From the NCBI GenBank assembly GCA_009920585.1, contig RFZT01000160.1, positions 1 to 5,882 of the forward strand: DNA of 5,882 nt, read 5' to 3'. Origin of the DNA: a bacterium. GTDB lineage: Bacteria > Verrucomicrobiota > Verrucomicrobiia > Chthoniobacterales > Terrimicrobiaceae. A program made the position numbers and the translations under genes. Below the pieces are notes generated by a model. The model did no database searches, had not been told where the DNA came from, and was given only the letters and a program-made list of their open reading frames with translations. Below are positions 1 to 5,647 of the stretch, one piece after another (within the stretch, counting starts at the first letter, position 1; every line of letters starts with the position of its first letter).

Positions 1-411
1 ATGGCCGACTTCTACCCCGCGCAACCGGTTCACTTTTCCTATGATTTTTTTCTGACCCCGATATTGAACATCAGCATCGCCATCCTGCTTGCCTGCATTT
101 TCATGGCTCTGGCTTCGCGCTTTTTGCCCTCACTTCCGCTTTTTCGAAGACTTTCCCTCTCTTCTAAATTGGCAGCGGGCCCATCCATTGCCCAAGGATT
201 CACAGACACCGGCGCAATTTTGCCCCTTGCTTCCGGCGACGCAGGCATCGCTCTCACAGCCCTTCGCCCATCGGGACGAGCCCAAATTGGCCAAGATCAC
301 TTTGACGTTCTCACCGAGGGCGAGTTCATACCAGCAGGTACGCCGATCCAGGTTTTAAAAACAATTGGCCAAAAGATCACTGTCGGCCGACAAAAGCAAC
401 CCTCACCCTAG
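1..411 (+). CDS. NfeD-family membrane protein, C-terminal part (5' end outside window)
   Basis: The visible 136 residues hold one hydrophobic segment at about residues 20-40, then RFLPSLPLF, a linker, and a small beta-rich domain at about 75-130. That last domain reads as the NfeD C-terminal OB-fold, with the family pattern GxxGxAxTxLRPSGxAxI, then DVLTEGEFI, then G(T)xIxVL. Long NfeD proteins carry a ClpP-like serine protease domain and several membrane helices before this OB domain, and here only the last helix plus OB domain are visible. The ATG at position 1 could be a start. However, the residues before the helix resemble the loop before the last helix in long NfeD proteins, so I think the reading frame continues left of the window and this methionine is internal. 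Family role (established only loosely): membrane quality control together with SPFH/stomatin partners. No such partner is visible here. The gene ends in TAG, 92 bp before the next gene. Confidence 0.8.
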   Translation: MADFYPAQPVHFSYDFFLTPILNISIAILLACIFMALASRFLPSLPLFRRLSLSSKLAAGPSIAQGFTDTGAILPLASGDAGIALTALRPSGRAQIGQDHFDVLTEGEFIPAGTPIQVLKTIGQKITVGRQKQPSP

Positions 412-420
412 CTAGAAAAA

Positions 421-452
421 CCAAAATTCCTCCCATTTGGGATTCTTTTATT
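421..452 (+). terminator. weak candidate terminator after the NfeD-family gene
   Basis: A short stem TCCC/GGGA (431-434 with 439-442, 4-nt loop) is followed by the T-rich stretch TTCTTTTATT. An alternative, mutually exclusive stem pairs CCAAA (421-425) with TTTGG (436-440). Both stems are short, so this is only a possible intrinsic terminator. Its place just after the stop codon and before a gene of unrelated function is the main support. Confidence 0.25.
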
Positions 453-503
453 GCGAATAACTACAGTTGCAGGCATCGCTGTTTGCTTGCTCCTCGTTAA
501 AAT

Positions 504-2414
504 ATGCCCTCCCACCAAAAAGCTCTTTCCGTTTTTTTTGCATTCCTGCCAATCATTTCCTTGATTGCGCAATACCCCGAAACCAACTCCTCCACGAAGC
601 TGGAGCCTGGATTCACTATTGTTGCTGACTTCGCTGGAGATCCAAAGCTCATCGACAAAGCGAGCGATAATTCACGTCCACTTCAAAAAGGAGAAAAAAT
701 CCCGCCCAGCGCAACCATTCAATCGGGAACTGGCGGACGCGTCGACTTGGCTATGTCTAACGGCGCCCTCGTGCAGTTGCTTGATAACTCAAAACTAGCT
801 ATCGGAGAATTTCTCCAAGATCCCATCAAATTTGTTTTTTCTGACGGATCGTTTTTTCTGACACAAGAAGTCGACCCTCCAGTCAATAGCACGAACTCCT
901 CCGAGGCAGTCGAAGCAAGCGCAGCGGCTTGGAATCAGCTCCCCACAGAGCCAACCACGTCCAAGTGCAAGCTTCTGCTCAGCGAAGGCACCATCGTCGG
1001 AAACTCCAAAAAACTCCAAAAAACTTCAAAGTTGGAGATCGAAACGCCTATCGGAACGGCCGACATAAGAGGCACAACTTGGCGATTCACAGTCTCCCCC
1101 ACAGATAAAGCCAATGAGTTTCGCGGGGTTATTCAGATTTCCAATGGTTCGATTTTTTTTACAAAGCCCGACGGCACGGGATCCGTCTCGATCGCAGCTG
1201 GCTACAGCTTGCAATTCAGCGCCAAAGTGGGCGACCAAGGGGCTGTGGTTTTCTACGCTCTTTCGGCCACACCAATGAGCCCCGAGAGCGTTCAGACATT
1301 GCTGGGCATGGTGACTGAAGTCGAATCCAAGCAGATTTATTTCAAACTCGGACGTGCGCCCGATGACCCCTTGCTGGCTTCAGCAAATGAACCCCCTGCT
1401 CAAGACGTAAAACCCGCAACACCTGAGCCTACAGCTGATCAAGTTTCCGACAACCAATCGCCAACGACACCCCCGAAGGATGAAGAAAAGCTCGTGAGCA
1501 ACGAGACCCCTGCGCACACACCATCAACAGACTCACGCCTCACCGAAGAATCTCAATCTGTCGCTGAGCAGACTCCAGACCAGCAGGGTCTGACAACACA
1601 AGAAGCACCACCTCAGTCAACACCTGAACAAGTCTCCGTGAACCTATCTGCGCCGACAACCCCGCACGAGGAAGATAGGGTCCAGAGCAATGTGGTCGCT
1701 CCCCCCGCACCAGCGATAACCTCAGGCCCCACCGAAGAATCCAAATCTGTCGCTGAGCAGACTCCAGACCAGCAGGAACCCGCTCATCAGGAACTCGTCA
1801 CGCCACCCCCCAAACCGGCTTCCAACTCTTTGAATGAAGATCTCGCATCCCTTTCTCCTCAAGCACGGGAATTGGCTGATCTGGGCTCGCAACTTTACAA
1901 AGACAAACGATTCTTCGATTCGGTCATCATTTTTCGTCAGGCTCTGAAACTCGCTCCAAACAATCTTTTTGTGATTGCCCATTTAGCGATCGCCAAAATC
2001 GAAGTCGGAAAGATCAGCGATGCCCGCGCGGGGCTTGAAAAGGTTCTCATCCAGAAGCCCAATGACATCTTGGTGCTCACCAACCTCGCCCTCGTTTATT
2101 CAAGATTGAAGGATTTCGACAAGGCGATCGCAATCCTGAATCCGATTCTTGAAAACGATCCGCAAAATGCGCTCGCTCATAACTACATGGGCATCGTTCT
2201 CGGAAAAACCGGAAAGATCAAAGAGTCAGAGGACCACTTCCTTCGCAGCATTGCTATTGATCCAAACTACGCCAAAGCCCATTTCAACCTAGCTGTGATG
2301 TATATGGGTCAAACCCCACCCGCGATCGATCAGGCTCTAGCTAGTTACGAAAAGGCGAAGTCCCTCGGTATCGAACCTGATCCGACACTCGAGCGCCGAC
2401 TCTCTCCACACTAA
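504..2414 (+). CDS. exported FecR-domain protein with Pro/Glu-rich linker and C-terminal TPR repeats
   Basis: This is a 636-residue protein with four parts. Residues 1-22 are a signal-peptide-like N-terminus: a short polar region with one Lys, then the hydrophobic run LSVFFAFLPIISLIA, with likely cleavage after Ala22. Residues about 60-245 form a FecR-type domain, recognised by the G-x-I then S-x-L-x-I beta pattern, by TPIGTADIRGT at 181-191 (IRGT is the family hallmark) and by a repeat of the NGS-x-x-F pattern after it. Residues about 290-445 are low-complexity, rich in Pro, Glu, Thr and Gln. Residues about 454-625 are four to five TPR units of 34 residues, with the typical L/Y-G/A-A-P spacing. 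It lacks a cytoplasmic anti-sigma segment, so it is unlikely to be a classic FecR sigma regulator. A periplasmic or surface scaffold role is inferred. An in-frame TAA lies at 498-500, so ATG 504 is the first possible start. No clear Shine-Dalgarno sequence precedes it. The gene contains two T8 tracts (532-539 and 1153-1160). Confidence 0.88.
   Translation: MPSHQKALSVFFAFLPIISLIAQYPETNSSTKLEPGFTIVADFAGDPKLIDKASDNSRPLQKGEKIPPSATIQSGTGGRVDLAMSNGALVQLLDNSKLAIGEFLQDPIKFVFSDGSFFLTQEVDPPVNSTNSSEAVEASAAAWNQLPTEPTTSKCKLLLSEGTIVGNSKKLQKTSKLEIETPIGTADIRGTTWRFTVSPTDKANEFRGVIQISNGSIFFTKPDGTGSVSIAAGYSLQFSAKVGDQGAVVFYALSATPMSPESVQTLLGMVTEVESKQIYFKLGRAPDDPLLASANEPPAQDVKPATPEPTADQVSDNQSPTTPPKDEEKLVSNETPAHTPSTDSRLTEESQSVAEQTPDQQGLTTQEAPPQSTPEQVSVNLSAPTTPHEEDRVQSNVVAPPAPAITSGPTEESKSVAEQTPDQQEPAHQELVTPPPKPASNSLNEDLASLSPQARELADLGSQLYKDKRFFDSVIIFRQALKLAPNNLFVIAHLAIAKIEVGKISDARAGLEKVLIQKPNDILVLTNLALVYSRLKDFDKAIAILNPILENDPQNALAHNYMGIVLGKTGKIKESEDHFLRSIAIDPNYAKAHFNLAVMYMGQTPPAIDQALASYEKAKSLGIEPDPTLERRLSPH
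1437..1625 (+). repeat. copy 1 of a 189-bp in-frame tandem duplication
   Basis: This unit encodes residues 312-374 of the FecR-TPR protein. It aligns without gaps to residues 375-437. Both start D/E-QVS, share PTTP and SN at nearly the same places, and both contain TEES(Q/K)SVAEQTPDQQ at unit positions 36-50. At the DNA level the 46 bases at 1542-1587 match 1731-1776 at 44 of 46 positions. The other parts of the two units have diverged strongly. Confidence 0.8.
1626..1814 (+). repeat. copy 2 of the 189-bp in-frame tandem duplication
   Basis: This unit encodes residues 375-437 and abuts copy 1 directly. The length is exactly 63 codons in both copies, so the duplication keeps the reading frame. 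The near-identical 46-bp core (1731-1776), inside otherwise diverged sequence, suggests recent gene conversion of the core or selection on that segment. Confidence 0.8.
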
Positions 2415-2452
2415 GTTCTGAATTGTCTATGCGCATCTGACGAAATGCGATC

Positions 2453-2878
2453 ATGTGGATGCGAATGATACCAGTCATGATATATGATGGCGAATGCCAG
2501 TTTTGCAGTCATTGTATCGCTCTATTGAAAAGAGTGAGTGGCGATTCCATCGAATATAGACCTTCAAGCGAAGCCGCTGCAGATCATCCAGAAATTCCGC
2601 TCACGGCTTTTGAGGAAGCTGTTCAGTTCATTCGTCCAAACGGAACACGGGCCTCTGCAGCAGAAGCAATTCTCGAGGCGCTTGCCCCATTTCATCCAGC
2701 AGCAAAATGGGTTCACTCATGGCATTCGAGATCATTGATCATTCGATCGATTTTCGAATGCGGATATAAATTTGTGGCCGAAAATCGCCAGCTTTTCTCC
2801 AGTCTTACAACTGCCTGCTCTTGCCACCCTCAGCTTGAACTGGGAAAAATGCACAGGGTTCCAGAGCTCGATCAATGA
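2453..2878 (+). CDS. DCC-family (DUF393) thiol-disulfide oxidoreductase-like protein
   Basis: This 141-residue protein begins with a beta strand and the motif YDGECQFCSHC (residues 11-21), the defining DxxCxxC of the DCC/DUF393 family (Asp12, Cys15, Cys18), with an added Cys21. The rest follows the family plan: a helix after the motif, YRPSS at 35-39, an AVQFIRPNG strand-turn at 56-64, a RASAAEAIL helix at 66-74, and the late GYKFVAENR segment (104-112) that matches the family's Y-x-x-x-A-x-N/R-R end. The family is thioredoxin-like by fold. Its substrates are not established. ATG codons at 2459 and 2465 are alternative starts. MIPVMIYDGEC from 2465 looks most like other family N-termini. The gene lies 38 bp after the FecR-TPR gene on the same strand, so co-transcription is possible. 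Its last 74 bp overlap the opposite-strand glycosyltransferase gene. Residues after about 122 (Cys122, Cys124) fall beyond the usual domain. Confidence 0.83.
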   Translation: MWMRMIPVMIYDGECQFCSHCIALLKRVSGDSIEYRPSSEAAADHPEIPLTAFEEAVQFIRPNGTRASAAEAILEALAPFHPAAKWVHSWHSRSLIIRSIFECGYKFVAENRQLFSSLTTACSCHPQLELGKMHRVPELDQ

Positions 2879-4364
2879 GTCGGCTTTGAGCAAGTAATAC
2901 CCCCGCCGGATCTGTTATCGATTGATGCTTGGCAACACTCGCTATCTTCCAAAACGACTTAGCGTACCTCGTGGGGCTTTGGATCGGAGATGACGGCCAC
3001 GGACTGGATTCAAGACTATCTAGGGAGGTATGGATTTTTTCTAAAACAGGATTTAAAGACCGGCACGCTTCCCATGCTTGCTTAGACGGATGATTTAGAA
3101 CTTCCACTTGCCCCTGCCATGTGAGGCGACTGAAAGCAATAGGATGCTCGAAATCCCGCGTGCCGGGATGAAATCGCGACGCCAGCACCGATGGCAGATT
3201 CTCTTTTGCCATTAAAAGCAGTCGGGCTTGTCGTTCGAACTCCGCCGAAACGTCTAGCAATGCGGGGTCAATATAAACATCGGGATAGAGATGGGGAAAA
3301 TGAAACCCCAACGCCTCCAGATCAGGCATCACGTCAGGCATAGCGCGAGCGATGAGTGGAATGCCTGCGGCGGAGGCCTCGACAAATCCCATTCCGAATC
3401 CTTCTTGTACTGAAGTCAAAAGCGCAACCTCTGCCACGCGCAAAAGCTCGTCCACCTTGGGCGCGTCAGGCTTATCAAGAAGACCGAATCTGACATTCCA
3501 ATTACCCTTTTCTGCAGCCGCTTGTATCATCCGCGCATAGGGAATCTCATCGCCCGATGCCATTCCCGATGTCGTCACAAAGACGGCTTCCGGCCTTAAC
3601 CAGCGAGTTAGCAGAATAGCTTCGAGGAGATTTTTTCTTCTTAAAAACCGAGTCGGACACACCCAAATCGGCTTCGAACCTACCAACTCTTGGTTCACCC
3701 ATTTTTGAACGGCACAGATCCTCCTCGAGGAAATCTTACTTGGCCGCACAACAGGATTGGGCAAATGAAACACCTGCCCTCCCATCGCTTCATCCAGCGA
3801 TTTAAAGTCAGCGAGATTGATTGTCACTTGAACAGAACGCGCCCCCCTTCCGAGAGCGATCCCAGCCGCTTTTTCGAGTGTCCCCCATCCGCATCGCTCC
3901 AGTTCCTGCCAACGCGCCCAGCGTCCGGAACACCAGAAATCGTGGTGATGCAGGATCAGCGAGGTTCCCGATTTCTCACAAAAATCCATCACCTCTCGAT
4001 TAAGAAGCCCATTTCTCGCAAGCCCAGGATTGTGAAACCAAATCAGTGTACGATCACCCTGCTCCGATGGAATAATACTCTCCAAAGCTTTGCGAATACG
4101 GCTCGCGATGGTTTCAGCAGGAAGCGACTGCTCCGAAAAATAATCACACGCCGGTTCAGAGTGAACACCCACTTCGGTAGATAAGTTGGCGATGATCGGG
4201 TGTTCTGATGCAGGACTGCCGCTCAGGAGCGTGACTTGTAAATCTCTGTGCGCGGCACGCCGGATCGCGGGCAATGTTAACTCGACGACTTTTCGCACAC
4301 CACCTGGTCGCCAGTGGTAGTGAACCACCACCAGGTGTAAAAATGGAACAGGGTTTTTGCGCAC
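2805..4364 (-). CDS. GT-B fold glycosyltransferase, GT4-like
   Basis: The 519-residue product has a Rossmann-like N-terminal half. It starts with FLHLVVVHYHWRPGGV (8-23), the beta strand plus Gly-rich loop typical of GT-B enzymes. LHHHDFW at 138-144 lies where GT4 enzymes have an H-x-H-D segment, and LPNPV (201-205) marks the domain hinge. In the C-terminal half, VCPTRFLRRKNL (235-246) is the usual R-x-x-x-KN nucleotide-sugar strand. Glu321 to Glu329 in SVQEGFGMGFVEASAAGIP form the E-x7-E motif of retaining GT4 enzymes. Residues after about 430 form a tail I cannot assign. The start codon is GTG at 4362-4364. An in-frame stop (TGA) lies 21 bp upstream, and later GTG codons would cut into the first beta strand. 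No clear Shine-Dalgarno site precedes it. The donor and acceptor cannot be read from sequence. The divergent GT81 neighbour suggests glucosylglycerate-type solutes, for example as a mannosyl- or glucosyl-adding enzyme (inference). Confidence 0.85.
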   Translation of the reverse strand: MRKNPVPFLHLVVVHYHWRPGGVRKVVELTLPAIRRAAHRDLQVTLLSGSPASEHPIIANLSTEVGVHSEPACDYFSEQSLPAETIASRIRKALESIIPSEQGDRTLIWFHNPGLARNGLLNREVMDFCEKSGTSLILHHHDFWCSGRWARWQELERCGWGTLEKAAGIALGRGARSVQVTINLADFKSLDEAMGGQVFHLPNPVVRPSKISSRRICAVQKWVNQELVGSKPIWVCPTRFLRRKNLLEAILLTRWLRPEAVFVTTSGMASGDEIPYARMIQAAAEKGNWNVRFGLLDKPDAPKVDELLRVAEVALLTSVQEGFGMGFVEASAAGIPLIARAMPDVMPDLEALGFHFPHLYPDVYIDPALLDVSAEFERQARLLLMAKENLPSVLASRFHPGTRDFEHPIAFSRLTWQGQVEVLNHPSKQAWEACRSLNPVLEKIHTSLDSLESSPWPSSPIQSPTRYAKSFWKIASVAKHQSITDPAGVLLAQSRLIDRALEPCAFFPVQAEGGKSRQL

Positions 4365-4370
4365 CGATTG

Positions 4371-4398
4371 AAAATAGCGATTTCACGGACTTGCTCAA
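4371..4398 (-). promoter_or_regulatory. candidate sigma70-like promoter for the GT4-like gene
   Basis: On the minus strand, TTGAGC (4393-4398) and TATTTT (4371-4376) are separated by 16 bp. They resemble -35 and -10 boxes. Only 6 bp separate the -10 box from the GTG start at 4364, so a transcript from this promoter would begin at or very near the start codon. Such weak matches also arise by chance. Confidence 0.22.
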
Positions 4399-4419
4399 TG
4401 CGAAGCAACTCGGAAGATT

Positions 4420-4427
4420 GGTGGTGA
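4420..4427 (+). promoter_or_regulatory. ribosome binding site deciding the GT81 start
   Basis: GGTGGTGA differs at one base from GGAGGTGA, the complement of the 16S rRNA tail. Its GGxGG core ends 5 nt before ATG 4430. It supports the downstream start of the GT81 gene over ATG 4343 and ATG 4274. Confidence 0.5.
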
Positions 4428-4429
4428 AC

Positions 4430-5647
4430 ATGTCGGATTTCTACCAGCACGGCGGCATAGCCACGCTCCACCACCTCGGCAACCCGGATTACAAGAAGCT
4501 CGAACAGGAACTCAATGCGCTCTCACCCGCCATTGCCCTTGTGCTGCCTTGCCATGCCCGAGATTTGGAGTCACCAGCCCTAGCCGCCATCATTGATGAG
4601 CTCAAGCTGACGGACTTCATTCGCCATGTCGTCGTGGGGTTGGACGGAGCAGATCGGGCGCAATGGCAGTTGGCGCGATCGCTTTTTAACAAACTCCCAC
4701 AGAAAACGGCCATCCTGTGGAATGAGGGACCACGAATCAGCGATATCCTCCGTCAACTCGAAGCCGCTGGAATGGATCCAGGCGAAAGGGGCAAAGGCCG
4801 CAATATGAGGCTCTGCTTTGGATATGCACTGTCCGCAACGGATGCTTCGTTTGTCGCTGTCCACGACTGCGACATCGTGAATTACCGCCGCGAAATGCTA
4901 GCCCGACTTTGCTTTCCCGTAGCCCATCCTGAAATGGCATTTGAAGTCAGCAAGGGCTTCAGCGCACGATTCTCAGATCGATTGAATGGTCGAGTGATGC
5001 GTCTCTTGATCAGTCCCCTCCTCCGCGCCATGGAGGATATGGATGGATTTCAATCGACCCTCGGCTCGCTCCAAAACTTTCGTTACCCGATCAGCGGCGA
5101 GGTCTGCCTGCACCGCCGCGTTGTGCAGGAAATTCGCTTTCCTTCCGACTGGGGTGTCGAAACCGGAATGATGGCGGATGTGTTTCGCCTCTGCTCCACC
5201 CATCGAGTCTGTCAGGTCGATATTGCAGAAACCTACGATCACAAACACCAAGACCTCTCCGAAAAAGACCCTCTGGGTGGACTCAATAAAATGGCCTGTG
5301 ATGTGACCCTTTGCCTACTGCGAACGATTTCTTCCGGACTAACGACTCCCGTTTCCATTAATCCTGAAAAACTCGTCACCAACTACTTGCGGCTCGCACG
5401 TGAAATGATGAGATTTTATGCAGCGGATGCCCGAATCAATCTCCTGCAATATGATGCTGCACTCGAGGATCAAACCGCCACCATGTTTGCCAGCGCCATT
5501 GATCGGGCCATTTCGATCTTTGTGACCAGTCCATCTCAGCCACCGGGAGCACCCGCATGGAGTGAAATCGAAGCCCGACTCCCCGGAACGATCACGGCTA
5601 TAGCCGAGGCTGTGAGTTTGGACGAAGCGCAAGCTGACCGCGATTGA
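4430..5647 (+). CDS. GT81-family glycosyltransferase, glucosyl-3-phosphoglycerate synthase-like
   Basis: With the start at ATG 4430 the product is 405 residues, near the roughly 400 usual for this branch. Its N-terminus, MSDFYQHGGIATLHHL, matches the family pattern of an aromatic-Gln segment followed by I-x-TLH. GT-A features follow in order: LDGAD (71-75), WNEGP (97-101), GKGRNM (121-126), the metal-binding DxD variant in HDCDI (145-149), SKG (174-176), NGRVMRLL (186-193), YPISGE (219-224), DWGVE (240-244) and YDHKHQ (269-274). The His of the last motif is a plausible third metal ligand. The family transfers a sugar, normally glucose from an NDP donor, onto 3-phosphoglycerate or glycerate to make the compatible solute glucosylglycerate or its phosphate. 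The exact acceptor cannot be told here. ATG 4343 has an AGGTG 5 nt upstream but would add 29 unconserved-looking residues and overlap the divergent gene by 22 bp. No phosphatase gene lies alongside in this window. The 3' end overlaps coaE by 50 bp. Confidence 0.87.
   Translation: MSDFYQHGGIATLHHLGNPDYKKLEQELNALSPAIALVLPCHARDLESPALAAIIDELKLTDFIRHVVVGLDGADRAQWQLARSLFNKLPQKTAILWNEGPRISDILRQLEAAGMDPGERGKGRNMRLCFGYALSATDASFVAVHDCDIVNYRREMLARLCFPVAHPEMAFEVSKGFSARFSDRLNGRVMRLLISPLLRAMEDMDGFQSTLGSLQNFRYPISGEVCLHRRVVQEIRFPSDWGVETGMMADVFRLCSTHRVCQVDIAETYDHKHQDLSEKDPLGGLNKMACDVTLCLLRTISSGLTTPVSINPEKLVTNYLRLAREMMRFYAADARINLLQYDAALEDQTATMFASAIDRAISIFVTSPSQPPGAPAWSEIEARLPGTITAIAEAVSLDEAQADRD

Noticed and set aside
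498..503. TAAAAT resembling a -10 box just before ATG 504
   Set aside because: It touches the start codon, so a transcript from it would begin inside the gene, and no -35-like hexamer lies 15-19 bp upstream.
1542..1776. Two near-identical 46-bp repeats as a possible CRISPR remnant
   Set aside because: Only two copies, spacing far too long (189 bp period), in frame inside a coding gene and explained by a 63-codon duplication.
1722..1982. 86-codon open frame on the - strand over the linker/TPR junction
   Set aside because: It is the complement of the coding linker and first TPR. The composition mirrors the Pro/Glu codons of the real gene, with no start signal.
2429..2464. Three ATGCG copies and a 5-bp CGCAT/ATGCG stem before the DCC gene
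   Set aside because: The stem is short with an 8-nt loop and no T-run. It is not convincing as a terminator or operator.
3690..4184. 164-codon open frame on the + strand
   Set aside because: It lies wholly antisense to the well-supported GT4-like gene. The translation is rich in Arg, Pro and Ser with no domain pattern, as expected for a shadow frame.
4274..4429. Upstream extension of the GT81 protein to ATG 4274
   Set aside because: It would overlap the first 31 codons of the divergent GT4-like gene, including its conserved Gly-rich loop, and the extra residues do not look like the family.
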